The notes: generated from the letters alone by a model not told the origin. A DNA stretch of 64,000 nt from Trichomonas vaginalis G3 (GCF_026262505.1 NC_067208.1:372001-436000), one strand, 5' to 3'; counted from the stretch's first letter, positions 1 to 9,266 are shown. Translations and numbers: made by a program.

Positions 1-972
1 GATGTATGAAAAATGATGATTTACAGCATATTGGACAGCTGATTTTTGGGCATCATTCAATGGAATCGCTTTTATAGCATGGTTAATTGGTATAGGTTTC
101 ATTTGATTTCTTTCCTCAAAATTCTGAAAATCTCCAAGGAAAACAGATTTTTCGATATCATTTATATTTGAAAACTCCGAAACTGCTCTGTTTTGTCTTA
201 AATAAGGTATTTCCATAAAAAGAATAGATATTGTAACATATTCTTTTTGGTAAAAGCGAGATTTTCCATAAAATTCCAAATAAATCTGCGGGTATCTAAC
301 AACTTTGACAACACAATACTCATCTTCATCATTGTATGTGATTTTGATTGATTGTCCTGCCGTGCAAACAGTTAGAAGTTTTCCAACTCCTGTAAAATAG
401 CATTCCTTTGTAGATGTCCATGTAATATTGATCATTGGAAAACAATCTCTGTTTGTCTTCATTCGCGAAAACTCTTTTTCATTCATGATGCATCTCTGCA
501 TCGTAACTTTGTAATCGAGTTCTGAAGGGTATTTTGTTTTGCATTCAATGATTTCTTTGGCATTCAATTGAGTTAAATTTCCTTTTCCTGTTTTTCGAAG
601 GAAATCCTCATGAACTAATTTTAATTTTTCTTCAGTAACTTCAGAGCATTGTTCAGCAGGAGGAATCGCAAATAATCTTGGATTTAATTCATTATTCCTT
701 ATTAACGGATCAAAATCTTCATTTGGTTGCAAACAATTGTCTCTACAAATAATAACATTGCTGTCTTTCAAGAATCCTAGTGCATATATATTCCTGCATC
801 CGCATTTTGTGCATTCTAAATTAAGACCAGAATCTCTTAGCCAATTAATTGCAATTAAAGCATGTGATTGTTTTTGGTTTGATTTTCCATTGCAAAAGCA
901 CATTTGTGTGCGTGGGCAGTGATATAAACAGCTTGGGTTTGAACATCCGCAAAGGGCGCATGCATCAGTCAT
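1..972 (-). CDS. UPF1: UPF1/RENT1-type RNA helicase, N-terminal part (runs off window)
   Basis: The reverse strand is open from an ATG at 972 to the window edge, giving 324 residues without a stop. The first ~110 residues are a Cys/His-rich zinc domain: CALCGC near residue 5, FCNG near 36, LECTKCGCRN near 63, then CRDNC. This is the layout of the UPF1 CH domain that binds UPF2. A beta-rich middle follows, and near residue 307 the Q-motif-like LNDAQKSAVQYAV opens the SF1 helicase core. UPF1 is the cytoplasmic ATP-dependent helicase of nonsense-mediated mRNA decay. The start is supported by a trichomonad initiator motif 5 nt upstream. The helicase motifs proper lie outside the window. The closest alternative is another UPF1-like SF1 helicase, but the CH domain is diagnostic. 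Confidence 0.9.
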   Translation of the reverse strand, partial: MTDACALCGCSNPSCLYHCPRTQMCFCNGKSNQKQSHALIAINWLRDSGLNLECTKCGCRNIYALGFLKDSNVIICRDNCLQPNEDFDPLIRNNELNPRLFAIPPAEQCSEVTEEKLKLVHEDFLRKTGKGNLTQLNAKEIIECKTKYPSELDYKVTMQRCIMNEKEFSRMKTNRDCFPMINITWTSTKECYFTGVGKLLTVCTAGQSIKITYNDEDEYCVVKVVRYPQIYLEFYGKSRFYQKEYVTISILFMEIPYLRQNRAVSEFSNINDIEKSVFLGDFQNFEERNQMKPIPINHAIKAIPLNDAQKSAVQYAVNHHFSYI

Positions 973-976
973 TAGT

Positions 977-982
977 AAATGA
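977..982 (-). promoter_or_regulatory. Trichomonad initiator (Inr) of the UPF1-like gene
   Basis: On the minus strand the sequence reads TCATTT, then ACTA, then the start codon. It matches the parabasalid Inr consensus TCA(+1)YT(T/A), which overlaps the transcription start and usually lies within about 20 nt of the ATG. It implies a 5' leader of 8 nt. Confidence 0.6.
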
Positions 983-1167
983 CTTTCATAAAAGTTTTTC
1001 GATATAAGACACTCTATTAAAACTTGAATGAGATATTCAAAAATTGATAAGACACCCTTTTCAATATTTTTCCCCTTTTGAAATCATAAGTAGAGATATT
1101 ATATGCTTTTATTTTGTAGCGAATTAGCCCCATCTAATAAAAAACTCAAGAAATCGTAAAATAATTT

Positions 1168-1761
1168 TTATAAAACAACAAACATAAGAAATAGTTCTAG
1201 TGGTCTACCCCAACGAGGATTACAAGTTATATATTTTTCTTTTGGGCAGCCAAATGCATATACTGTTTGATTAATTTCAGTAAGATTTCCGAAGAACTCA
1301 ACTTGATCTATATCTGCCCCAAGTTGAAGATCTGGATTACAAGTAGACTCGATATTATAGAATTTAAAGCATCTAATAAAACTAGAATTTAAGTTAAACA
1401 AAAATTGCTTAGTTTCTTTTTCTGTCATTACATGTTCATACGATTGATATCCTAGATAATTCTTTCCATCATTACTAACTTCAACTGCGAATCGTTTTGG
1501 GCGGCAAGTCTTTGAAGAAGTTGTGAGTTCGAAAGATTCAATCGTAATTGAATGAAATGGAAAGCAAATTGAAAAATATCCCTGAGAGGTATTTGAAATC
1601 CAATATGAATTAATCGAATAATCAAAATCAAAAGCATTTTTGATTTGATAATCCAGTCGATGATCCGATTCTTGAAGTGAAATGTATTGTGGGAATGTAA
1701 AACCATGTATGGTAAACAGATAGCGTAAAATCCCATTTTGAAACGCATAATCAAAATGCAA
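1168..1761 (-). pseudogene. F5/8 type C (discoidin-like) domain protein, probable remnant
   Basis: About 197 codons are open on the reverse strand, but the frame opens directly after an in-frame ATG-TCC-TAA and has no ATG until about residue 110. The apparent start codon is TTG. Features recall the F5/8C beta-sandwich of trichomonad proteins: SYWISNTSQGYFSICF, then a strand with SNDGKNY, a ligand-face segment with FIRCFKFYN, and a closing DQVEFFG. In that family these domains usually follow a BTB or other N-terminal domain, which is missing here. I read it as a gene killed near its start or cut at the 5' end. The C-terminal ~25 residues are not typical of the domain. The domain call is by pattern only. 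Confidence 0.45.
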
Positions 1762-2284
1762 TTAGGACATTTTTTTAGATTTTATGGAGATTTAATTTTG
1801 ACAAAAATTGAAATAATAACAAATACATTATTTATTAGATAAATGCGTTGTTATGATATTCAAAAGAAAAGAAAACGATAAAAAATTGAATCCTACATAA
1901 AATAGATAAATTAGAGAATCGATTATTTTTCATTCAAAATTAGCTTTTGTTGATTTTAGTATGAATTTAGAATATTTTCATAGAACTACGAGAAATTTTT
2001 ATTATACTAATCTCCAAATTTTTCTTTGTATGTTCCAGAATCTCTAAAATCAAAATTTTTTCAATCAATATTTTCAATGAAATAGTATATTATTGTAATT
2101 GTCATGTTGAGATCAGTACTACCAAACATGCATTCAATTTGCATAAAAATATAGTTACAATCACTTAAATTCAATTTAAATCTGAAAAATTAACTGTTAA
2201 ATGCAGTATTATTTATGAAAGAAATGAATAAAGTGTAAATTTTATAATCAAACATTACAAAAGTACAAAATAATAAATAGCAAA
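1762..2284. other. AT-rich intergenic stretch
   Basis: About 520 bp with frequent stops in all frames. I see no RNA gene or repeat in it. Confidence 0.5.
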
Positions 2285-3649
2285 TTAACTTCCATCTTCA
2301 CCGAATTCTTTTGTCCATTGTTCGTACTTCTTTAAGTCTGCCTTTGACACAGATGGTCTTACTTTACTCAAAGAAGCATTGAAATGAGACATATTCGCAA
2401 TAGGTTGAGCGAGATCTTCAGGAGGTAATTCATCCCATCTTTTTGCAACACTTCCCCTTGCTGATGGTGAGCATGCGACCCAAACTCCATCTCTTTCAAC
2501 TCCTTTTGTGTCTTTCGCTTTGACTTTTTTGAAATGAGTTGCTTTTTGGAGTTCTCTTATGGGTTGCATCAGAGCATCTCTGATGAGAATGGTTATGTCT
2601 GCACCACTAAAGCCTTCTGTGGCTGCAACGATCTTTTTAATATCACTTTTCGTGATATCTGTAGATGCTTCCTTCAAATTATGGACAATCAAGGCCATTC
2701 TAGCATCTTTATCAGGTAAAGGTACATAAACTCTCTTTTCGAACCTTCGTCGCATAGCAGGATCAATTGCCCAAGGAAGATTTGTCGCTGCAATAATAAT
2801 TATTCCGGTATTGTCAACACCTACGCCATCCATTTGTATGAGGAACTCTGTTTTCATTCTTCTGCCTGCTTCTGTACTGTTGTCTTCGCCTCTGTCGCCA
2901 ACTAATGAGTCGATTTCATCAATAAAGACGATAGAAGGCTTTGATTGTCTGGCGGTTTGGAATAATGACTTAATAAGCTTTTCACTTTCACCGACCCATT
3001 TAGAAGTTAAGTCGGATGTAGAAACAGTAAGAAATGTAGATTGATTCGCTTCTCCTGCAACTGCTTTAGCGAGGAAGCTCTTTCCAGTTCCTGGTGGTCC
3101 GTATAAAAGAATACCTTTCCAAGGTACTGTTGGACCTTTAAACATATCTGGAACTTTTATTGGCATAATAACTGCTTCGTAAAGGGATTGTTTAGCAGCA
3201 GTGAGACCAGCAACATCTGAAAATTTGATGTTTGGTCGCTGACTCATGATTGCTGATTGTAATGTGTCTGGTTGATTTGAATTTTGCTGTTGGGGCCTTG
3301 TTTGAACTGGTCTCTGGACAGGTAATCTTTGAGGTTGCATATTTGATACTGATTTTGTCCTTTTCGGCATCTGGCGCGGTGGTTCTTGAGGTTGAGGTGG
3401 AGCATTCAAGAAAGGATGCAATTCTCGAATACGTGCTTGAAGATTTCCGATTTTAGTGGATACTTCATCATTTAACTTTTGAGGTAGACCATCTTTCAAT
3501 GCTTTTTGAAGAAGGCGTTCGCATTCAATATATTTTTCAAGTGCAAATGCGTAATTTCCTGCATTATCTTGTTGTATAGCCATCTTAAGAGGATCTATAA
3601 CTTGTTGATAAGCCATTTTTCCAGGAAATGCTTCTTGCCGCCTTTCCAT
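2285..3649 (-). CDS. VPS4: VPS4-type AAA ATPase
   Basis: 454 residues, complete. Residues ~12-80 are a helical MIT domain (ESCRT-III tail binding), followed by a Pro/Gln-rich linker to ~135. The AAA domain starts at IKFSDVAGL. It has Walker A GPPGTGKS (~185), the pore-loop region KWVGESEK, Walker B IVFIDEID (~240), sensor AATNLPW and the RRRFEKR arginine finger. After the small lid domain come the VPS4-specific C-terminal features: FSGADITILIRDALMQP, the ATHFKKV beta-domain entry, and the final helix DLKKYEQWTKEFGEDG. VPS4 disassembles ESCRT-III polymers in multivesicular body sorting and abscission. The MET at residue 12 (position 3616) fits the usual VPS4 N-terminus better and may be the true start. 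Katanin p60 is excluded by the C-terminal helix. Confidence 0.93.
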   Translation of the reverse strand: MERRQEAFPGKMAYQQVIDPLKMAIQQDNAGNYAFALEKYIECERLLQKALKDGLPQKLNDEVSTKIGNLQARIRELHPFLNAPPQPQEPPRQMPKRTKSVSNMQPQRLPVQRPVQTRPQQQNSNQPDTLQSAIMSQRPNIKFSDVAGLTAAKQSLYEAVIMPIKVPDMFKGPTVPWKGILLYGPPGTGKSFLAKAVAGEANQSTFLTVSTSDLTSKWVGESEKLIKSLFQTARQSKPSIVFIDEIDSLVGDRGEDNSTEAGRRMKTEFLIQMDGVGVDNTGIIIIAATNLPWAIDPAMRRRFEKRVYVPLPDKDARMALIVHNLKEASTDITKSDIKKIVAATEGFSGADITILIRDALMQPIRELQKATHFKKVKAKDTKGVERDGVWVACSPSARGSVAKRWDELPPEDLAQPIANMSHFNASLSKVRPSVSKADLKKYEQWTKEFGEDGS

Positions 3650-4364
3650 TTTTTTCTAAAAAATTACTGTCAAAATTTTTCATCGGAATCGAAAAAAAAT
3701 CGTATTTTCATCCCTGAAAAATTATGGTATTTAATTGACATATGTGCATAGTAAAATAAGTTCTCAGATTGATTTACGATTTAGTTGCATTTTTTGAAAT
3801 GAAACTCTCAAGATAAAGGGAATGAGATAAGTTTAAGCTTATACATTGATGAATCTTGTCATAAAAATTACAATTCTATATAGGTGATTCGATGTATTCA
3901 TATATTTCATGACATTTAAGCTTAATCATAATCAAAGAAGACTTAACTAAGTCTGAAAAATATTCAAAATCAATTTGTTTCAGCATGTAAGATTGTATTC
4001 CATTTCATTACAAGGATACATGAAAGAACCTCCGACATCAGTTAGTAAAGTTTATAATAACATCACCGGAATATTGTGATTAGAAATTACATTTTAAAAT
4101 ATATTGATTTTAATTGAGTAGTATAAGTATTATAAAGTCTTGCTAATGAATTCATTTCTTCTAAATCATTATGACATTTCTTCATTGAACATATATTACA
4201 ATTTAATCATTAACTGCGATACACTAATAGATACTTAATGATCTCATTATAATTCCGATTTTGAAATTAAAATCTTCGACTATGTGAATATAAATCTGAT
4301 TTTTCCAATAAAATTGTATATACATTTTCTATTTCATTTGTTTAAATGATTAAAATCTTGTTGA
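3650..4364. other. Intergenic region between divergent host genes, interrupted by Mav1
   Basis: AT-rich DNA that originally separated VPS4 (leftward) from the WD40-like gene (rightward). No ORF or RNA gene is seen. Its right end carries a candidate promoter that the Maverick insertion has cut off from its gene. Confidence 0.55.
4334..4339 (+). promoter_or_regulatory. Candidate initiator of the WD40-like host gene, orphaned by Mav1
   Basis: TCATTT matches the parabasalid Inr. In the empty site (Mav1 and one TSD removed) it would lie about 45 nt upstream of the ATG now at 23459. Today it is 19 kb away, and no Inr remains in the 18 nt between Mav1 and that ATG. The match is short, so the call is tentative. 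Confidence 0.3.
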
Positions 4365-4370
4365 TTTCGT
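4365..4370. repeat. Target-site duplication of Mav1, left copy (TTTCGT)
   Basis: TTTCGT directly precedes the element end AGTAGTATATG and is repeated at 23441-23446. Six-base duplications are the rule for Maverick/Polinton integration. Confidence 0.9.
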
Positions 4371-5224
4371 AGTAGTATATGAGTGCGGGTTTAGTGACTT
4401 TTTTTGTTACATCTATATATAGACGATGCATTAAAATATATTTATTTATAAACACATTAAAAAAATTAACATTAATTTTAAAATAATTTATTTTTTATCT
4501 TTTATAAAAGAAGCTATATATAGATGATGTCAGATATTCCGCGATTAATTAAACATTGTTTAAATCCTGAATGGGTTAAACTTCAATTTAAAAATGAAGA
4601 TTGTGAATTATTAAATGAATATGAAAGCCAAAATAAGCTAATGAAGTATAAATATAATGATAAAGAATATTTAATTTCATGGAATCAATGGAGTCATAAT
4701 CAAAGACCTCATAAACGAGAAGAAGAAATTGAAAATAATGAAATGGAAATCATTGATGACATTAAAGAGGATGGAATTCCTAAATTTTGTAGAAAAACCT
4801 TTAGAACTAAGTTAGGAGCATATAAACGTAGAGTATTAAATCCTGAATATCTTAAACATCAATTTAAAAAGGAAGACTGCGAATTATTAAACGCTAATGA
4901 ATATGAAAATGCTAAATCAAAACTGAGATATAAATATATTGGAAGTGATGAAAGGTGTAAAGATAAAGATAAAGTTTATACAGTTTCATATAATAACTGG
5001 CACACGTTAGGGATAAGAAAACATTTAGGGGATTATGGTAAAAGTTCTGAATTCTTCAAATCTAGTATGTATGAGAGAGTAAAAGAAATTAGAAATAATT
5101 ATTTTCATGAATGAAAGATTCACTACCATAAAAAAAATAAAAAAAAATAAAAAAAATAAACTTTAAAAATTCATGTCTTACATTTTTGAATAATTTATTT
5201 TTTTAATTCGTAAGAAAATGAGTG
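4371..5224. repeat. Left terminal inverted repeat of Mav1
   Basis: It is nearly identical in reverse complement to 22592-23440. It contains a whole gene (4524-5114) and a poly-A/T tract. Homology ends only at codons 1-2 (ATGAGTG) of the first internal gene, so the promoter and start codon of the inward-facing genes belong to the TIR. Confidence 0.92.
4524..5114 (+). CDS. TIR-encoded protein with two tandem copies of a ~55-residue domain
   Basis: 196 residues, not recognised from a known family. Two related units are visible. Unit 1 is around residues 14-58 (LNPEWVKLQFK, EDCELLNEYE, KYKYNDKEYLISWNQW). Unit 2 is around 107-162 (LNPEYLKHQFK, EDCELLNANEYE, RYKYIG, VYTVSYNNW). Each has a helical half, a KYKY-type strand pair and a closing aromatic xWxxW/NNW. 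A charged linker separates them, and the tail is basic. The gene lies wholly inside the TIR, so each intact element carries two copies. A role in binding the element ends is attractive but is inference. The ATG is doubled (4524 and 4527). The right-end copy is frameshifted. Confidence 0.7.
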   Translation: MMSDIPRLIKHCLNPEWVKLQFKNEDCELLNEYESQNKLMKYKYNDKEYLISWNQWSHNQRPHKREEEIENNEMEIIDDIKEDGIPKFCRKTFRTKLGAYKRRVLNPEYLKHQFKKEDCELLNANEYENAKSKLRYKYIGSDERCKDKDKVYTVSYNNWHTLGIRKHLGDYGKSSEFFKSSMYERVKEIRNNYFHE

Positions 5225-5697
5225 GATCAAGATTCGTAACCGTCAATCAATTAATGGATGTTCTTTCACCAATTCTTGAAAATGTTAAACAAGTAGATGT
5301 TTATTTCGATGATTATGTAGAAAGTATATATTATAAAGGTAAGTTTAATATTAAACCTATTGCTTTTGCATTTGATAATAAATTAATTGAAAATGCAAAA
5401 ATTTGGGAATTAATTCCAGATATTGAATTTATAACAAATATTAATGATAAATGGTTTAAACGAATTCCAACCACAAAAGTTCTTTGTAAATTAATGATCA
5501 AAACTGAGGAAAAAGAATTTAACGGGTTTAAATATCATCCAAATAAAGTTTCAGAACTAGAAAATGAAAAACTTCAGAAAAAATTAAACGATAGACTTTC
5601 AAATGATCGTATTGAAAAAATAAATAAACTAGCAGAAGTTGCATTTAATAATGAAATATTTGATGAATATAACCTTGAACTCAGTGATGGACTTTAA
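5218..5697 (+). CDS. Conserved Maverick protein of unknown function (159 aa)
   Basis: The family is not recognised. A mixed alpha/beta N-terminal part (DVYFDDYVES, IKPIAFAFDNK) leads to a lysine-rich helical C-terminus with coiled-coil character (LENEKLQKKLNDRLSNDRIEKINKL). It ends with an acidic tail. A nearly identical intact copy exists in Mav2 (44441-44920), which shows it is a real gene. It is the first internal gene. Its promoter box (T-rich, then TTCGTAAGAAAATGAGT) is part of the TIR and is shared with the inward gene at the other end. Confidence 0.7.
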   Translation: MSGSRFVTVNQLMDVLSPILENVKQVDVYFDDYVESIYYKGKFNIKPIAFAFDNKLIENAKIWELIPDIEFITNINDKWFKRIPTTKVLCKLMIKTEEKEFNGFKYHPNKVSELENEKLQKKLNDRLSNDRIEKINKLAEVAFNNEIFDEYNLELSDGL

Positions 5698-5718
5698 GTC
5701 CTGGGCACTTTGTGCCTT
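5689..5718 (+). repeat. Double-hairpin micro-element (30 nt)
   Basis: Hairpin 1 is GGACT-tta-AGTCC. After a 2-nt spacer, hairpin 2 is GGCAC-ttt-GTGCC, then tt. Mav2 lacks 30 nt at this point (near 44915). It overlaps the last codons and stop of the 159-residue gene without changing the C-terminus. Confidence 0.75.
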
Positions 5719-5723
5719 GGGCT

Positions 5724-6131
5724 TTAAGGACCCAGGCTCAACGAGTCATGATTTATGAAATCAATTATTTGATTCATTCGCTCTTCAATAATTTCTATTC
5801 TTTTTGTTAAATCATCAATTTTCATTAATGAGGTGATTCTTGATTGAGGAATAGATTTTAAACTAACAACACCTTTTATTTTTGAAATTTTGAATCCATG
5901 ACCCTCTGGGTCTTGGACTCTGTCCTCAACTTTAAACATTTTATTCAATTTACATGTTGTCAATTCTTCAAATAATTTTTTATTATTAGCATAATAGTCA
6001 TTAAATTCATCAACAGATGAAAAAAGTTTTATTTCAGTAATTGGTTTAACAACGTTTATTTTTTGTTGAACATTTTCACTTTCATTTATTTCTTCCTCCT
6101 CTGTTTCATTTATTTTTAAAATCGGTTTCAT
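5724..6131 (-). CDS. Conserved Maverick protein of unknown function (135 aa, coiled coil)
   Basis: The order is an acidic N-terminus (ETEEEEINESE), a central globular part (SVDEFNDYYANNKKLFEELT, KISKIKGVVSLKSI), and a C-terminal coiled coil (DDLTKRIEIIEERMNQIIDF). The Mav2 copy is 126 residues. The difference is exactly one 27-nt double-hairpin insertion, read here as about nine extra residues (EDRVQDPEGH in place of D). The central part resembles small DNA-binding or regulatory proteins only loosely, so I assign no function. It converges on the 159-residue gene with a 26-nt gap. Upstream it has the T-rich and TAAATG promoter box. Confidence 0.65.
   Translation of the reverse strand: MKPILKINETEEEEINESENVQQKINVVKPITEIKLFSSVDEFNDYYANNKKLFEELTTCKLNKMFKVEDRVQDPEGHGFKISKIKGVVSLKSIPQSRITSLMKIDDLTKRIEIIEERMNQIIDFINHDSLSLGP
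5900..5926 (-). repeat. Double-hairpin micro-element inside a CDS (27 nt)
   Basis: Hairpin 1 is GACCC-tct-GGGTC. After a 2-nt spacer, hairpin 2 is GGAC-tct-GTCC, then t. It is cleanly absent from Mav2 at 45092/45093. Twenty-seven nt keeps the frame. Confidence 0.85.
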
Positions 6132-6197
6132 TTATCATTAAATAAAAATTAGAATATAAGTGATGAAATAAATTTTTTAATTAATATTAAATCAGAG

Positions 6198-6434
6198 ATG
6201 GCGGCAGGATTCTTTAAAAAATTATGGGAAGGAATTAAGAAAGCTGCGGGTTGGGTTTATAAAAAGGTTATTAAACCTGTTGCAAACTTTTTGGCACCAG
6301 TAGCGAAAACGGCAGGAACTATCATAGGTGGAGTATTAGGTACTAAAGCAGGTAATCCAGCGATGGGAGCACAAGCAGGTAACGCAATTGGTGGAATTGC
6401 TGAAGGAATACTTAATAAAATAGGGGGTAAATAG
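6198..6434 (+). CDS. Amphipathic Gly/Ala-rich peptide, pVI-like minor virion protein candidate (78 aa)
   Basis: The N-terminus MAAGFFKKLWEGIKKAAGW is a strongly amphipathic cationic helix. A basic turn follows, then a Gly/Ala-rich stretch (TAGTIIGGVLG, AGNAIGGIAEGIL). Small proteins with this build occur in adenoviruses and Polintons, where the pVI-type protein helps disrupt membranes on entry. Similarity here is only in composition and genome position, next to the capsid gene. It is conserved in Mav2 (45364-45600). A paralogue with the same first ten residues faces it on the other strand. Confidence 0.6.
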   Translation: MAAGFFKKLWEGIKKAAGWVYKKVIKPVANFLAPVAKTAGTIIGGVLGTKAGNPAMGAQAGNAIGGIAEGILNKIGGK

Positions 6435-6454
6435 TGGAAAAATAAATATTATTT

Positions 6455-6667
6455 TTATCTCAATATCGGTTGTAGTCGACGATAAACCTTATCTCCTTTA
6501 TTTAATACTTCCCTTACCGGAACATTAGGTGCTATTTGTTCAGCAACGTCACTAATTGCTTCTTTATTCTTAAATATCCAATTTGCTCCTTTCTTAATCC
6601 CTTCCCAAACTTTATGCGCTCCTCTTTTTACTTTATCCCATAACTTTTTAAAGAATCCTGCAGCCAT
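6455..6667 (-). CDS. Paralogous amphipathic peptide (70 aa)
   Basis: It shares MAAGFFKKLW with the convergent gene 6198-6434, then has a second amphipathic segment (HKVWEGIKKGANWIF) and a different polar C-terminus ending RRLQPILR. The N-terminal helix, charge and location suggest a membrane-active virion or accessory peptide. The two genes look like an inverted duplication whose C-termini have diverged. The Mav2 copy is intact (45625-45840), with the variable part around the proline-rich turn. Function is inferred. Confidence 0.55.
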   Translation of the reverse strand: MAAGFFKKLWDKVKRGAHKVWEGIKKGANWIFKNKEAISDVAEQIAPNVPVREVLNKGDKVYRRLQPILR

Positions 6668-6736
6668 AGTTGATTATTTCATTAAAATTAAAAATTCATT
6701 TTCATCTTTTAATTTTGATTTTTTATTTATTAATAA

Positions 6737-8374
6737 ATGACGACTAACTATTTAGTGCCAAACACCAAACCGATTAATGGAAATGTGTTTCATTCATTCG
6801 AAAAGATAAATGAAATATTCGCAAAGAATGACGGAAGAAGATATTATAGAGAACTTGAAAGTTCATGTTATGACTCTGATACTCCATATTTTGATGATAA
6901 ACAAACTCATTTAAGAATTACAAATCCGGCTCATGATGTGAATCAATTAGGTGACACATATATTAAACGCAAAGTTAAAGCAACTCTAGTTTCAAATAAA
7001 GCTTTCACATGTGATGCCGCTTTTAAATGCATGCGTTTATTCGTTGGTTACAAATCATCAAATCAAAGCTTTAAACAATTAGAAGTAGAAACCGAAAGAG
7101 GTGATGCTGGTTATCTTCAGATGGATTGTGCCCGTGAATCTTTCGCATTTGCAACATATAAACCAAAATCAGAAAGGAAAGTTAAAAAGTTTGTTCATTC
7201 GTTATATAATAATGTTCAAAAATATGATAACTCAGTATGTGGTAAATATATTGACCCTTCAGAAGTTTTCAAGAAAGCAAATGAAGAAGTTGATATCACT
7301 TTTATATTTATTCCAGTAAATGATTTGTTAGCATTTCAGGCGTTCGATGATTATCCTAAATCATTTGGTGAAATCATTCTTAAATATTATGTTTTCAGGG
7401 ATACTTTAGTATTTTGTCAGGTTGACCCGTTAAGAGTTGCTGATTTACAAAATTACGTTTATGAAAAGATAACTGATGAAAATTATGAAAAGATTATGAA
7501 TCATGTTTATAAATATGATCGCAAATTCCAACAAATCGGACTTCCTGCAAAATTAATTACAAGCTTAGCCGCTACATCTGCTGACGCAACAGTTGAAGAT
7601 GTTATTATTTCATGCACAAAGATGGAAGTTTTAGAGGATAAATGTATTACACCAGGATACGGTTTAATTGAAGAATCAGTTAAAGCAATACCACGTTTAT
7701 TCAGTAAGGAAGATCCATTCATGATTCCAGCTCAACATATTGACGTTCGTTCACTAAATGGAGGTTGCATCACTCCTGAAGGTATCAGCTCAGATTTCTC
7801 ATACGCTCTTCATAATGTTACAGATGTTGTGTTAGCATTTCCGAAGAATGCAATGCAAAGAACAGTTTTAGAAAATCCAATGCTTCGAGGTCTTCAGGTC
7901 ACTATAGATTCCAGAAACTTCCCCGATCAAGCGATGACCACAGTGGGCGACATATTCTTTACACGTATGCTTCAAGCTTCTGATTTAGATGGAGTGAATG
8001 AATGCACGGAAGAATACGAGGACTCATTAACTAGACCACTGAATGATGATAATGGCACACCATTAGCTAGAACATGGAAAGACCAAACTTCATTCTTATG
8101 CACTATTCCAGTTCAACGTGATGGAGCGGGTATATTCTTTGATGGATTAGAAACTTTCAACTCACAAGTTACAGTACAAGTGAAAGCTTATCCAATCATT
8201 CAGGGTGAAAATGACACTTACTGTTCAAAGGTGACAAATCCTCCTCAGGTTTGGTTTACTAGGACAACATATTGGACATGGACACCGGATGAAGGTTTGA
8301 AATATCATCCAACAGGTACACCCCCACAGTATAGAAGTTCATATGATGAAATATTGATGAATAGAAATGTTTAA
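6737..8374 (+). CDS. Major capsid protein candidate (Polinton double-jelly-roll type)
   Basis: 545 residues and intact. It is mostly beta-strand in character with long polar loops, and is the largest gene of the virion module. It lies directly upstream of the packaging ATPase (24-nt gap), which is the usual Polinton order of capsid gene and ATPase. It begins MTTNYLVPNTKPINGNVF and ends with an aromatic, Pro-rich tail (TRTTYWTWTPDEGLKYH). I cannot demonstrate the double jelly roll without a structure prediction. Size, context and conservation with Mav2 are the basis. The start is fixed by a T-rich box and AATAAATG. Confidence 0.7.
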   Translation: MTTNYLVPNTKPINGNVFHSFEKINEIFAKNDGRRYYRELESSCYDSDTPYFDDKQTHLRITNPAHDVNQLGDTYIKRKVKATLVSNKAFTCDAAFKCMRLFVGYKSSNQSFKQLEVETERGDAGYLQMDCARESFAFATYKPKSERKVKKFVHSLYNNVQKYDNSVCGKYIDPSEVFKKANEEVDITFIFIPVNDLLAFQAFDDYPKSFGEIILKYYVFRDTLVFCQVDPLRVADLQNYVYEKITDENYEKIMNHVYKYDRKFQQIGLPAKLITSLAATSADATVEDVIISCTKMEVLEDKCITPGYGLIEESVKAIPRLFSKEDPFMIPAQHIDVRSLNGGCITPEGISSDFSYALHNVTDVVLAFPKNAMQRTVLENPMLRGLQVTIDSRNFPDQAMTTVGDIFFTRMLQASDLDGVNECTEEYEDSLTRPLNDDNGTPLARTWKDQTSFLCTIPVQRDGAGIFFDGLETFNSQVTVQVKAYPIIQGENDTYCSKVTNPPQVWFTRTTYWTWTPDEGLKYHPTGTPPQYRSSYDEILMNRNV

Positions 8375-8398
8375 AATTATAAATTTATTTTTGATTAA

Positions 8399-9226
8399 AT
8401 GGATTTAAATTCATCCACCCCTTATGAAGAATTAACAGGAGTATATAATACATACGTAGATGATATGATTAATGAAGCATTGAGTGATAATAGAAATGCT
8501 CTATCTAAGGAAAAATTAATGAAAATTCCATATTCTGAATGTTACTTAAATTCAATCACTGCAGCAATTGGTAAACAAAATAAAGGTAAAACATTAACGA
8601 TATTAAAACAAATTATCATTATTGCTAACACTTCACCCTATTCACATGTGTTAATTTATATCAACCGTTCAGGTTCACCTTCAGATGATACATTTGAATC
8701 TTTAAAGCATTTAATCAAAATTCCAATTATTTATTTATCACAAGAAGAAGCAGAAGATTATTTAAAAAACTTTGTAATGTATAAAGAATTATATAATACA
8801 ATCAAGAAGCAAGGATTAGAGGATAAAATTATTGATAAACAACGGGATGAATTATTTGAAACACTTTCTATTTCAAATTTTGATAGAGAATTTTTGCATT
8901 CACTCATTTTTCTAGATGATGCGGTGAAATCAAAACTAATAACTAATGAGAAATCATATTTTAATCAATTATTAACTCAATGTCGACACATTCAGTGTTC
9001 ATTCTTCATGGCTGTTCAATACTTTAAAGCATTAAGCACAAACATTAAATCAAACCTGTCCACCCTTTTCATTTTCAGTGGTTTTAGTCGTCAACAGTTG
9101 AATGTTATGCTTTATCAAGTGAATTTACCAATGAGCATTAATGAACTTTACACACAATATCAACAATTAGGAGAACATGGAAAAATAATAGTTGATTTAA
9201 ATAAAGGTTCCATTAAATTCGAATAA
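8399..9226 (+). CDS. A32-like genome-packaging ATPase (FtsK/HerA superfamily)
   Basis: 275 residues, a typical length for Polinton ATPases. Walker A is GKQNKGKT (residues 58-65). A strand ending HVLIYINRSG follows. Walker B is SLIFLDDA (168-175), and sensor-like strands include CSFFMAVQYF and TLFIFSGFSRQQL. The protein would pump element DNA into capsids using ATP, as A32 does in poxviruses. It follows the capsid gene with the promoter box ATTTATTTTTGATTAAATG. The Mav2 copy is intact with a handful of substitutions, so purifying selection appears to act on it. Confidence 0.85.
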   Translation: MDLNSSTPYEELTGVYNTYVDDMINEALSDNRNALSKEKLMKIPYSECYLNSITAAIGKQNKGKTLTILKQIIIIANTSPYSHVLIYINRSGSPSDDTFESLKHLIKIPIIYLSQEEAEDYLKNFVMYKELYNTIKKQGLEDKIIDKQRDELFETLSISNFDREFLHSLIFLDDAVKSKLITNEKSYFNQLLTQCRHIQCSFFMAVQYFKALSTNIKSNLSTLFIFSGFSRQQLNVMLYQVNLPMSINELYTQYQQLGEHGKIIVDLNKGSIKFE

Positions 9227-9266
9227 CTTTTTATAATTAATTTTTATTTTTTATTTATAATTAAAC

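Noticed and set aside
2285-3649. Katanin p60
   Set aside because: The MIT-AAA build is shared, but the C-terminal beta domain entry and last helix (ATHFKKV, WTKEFGEDG) are those of VPS4.
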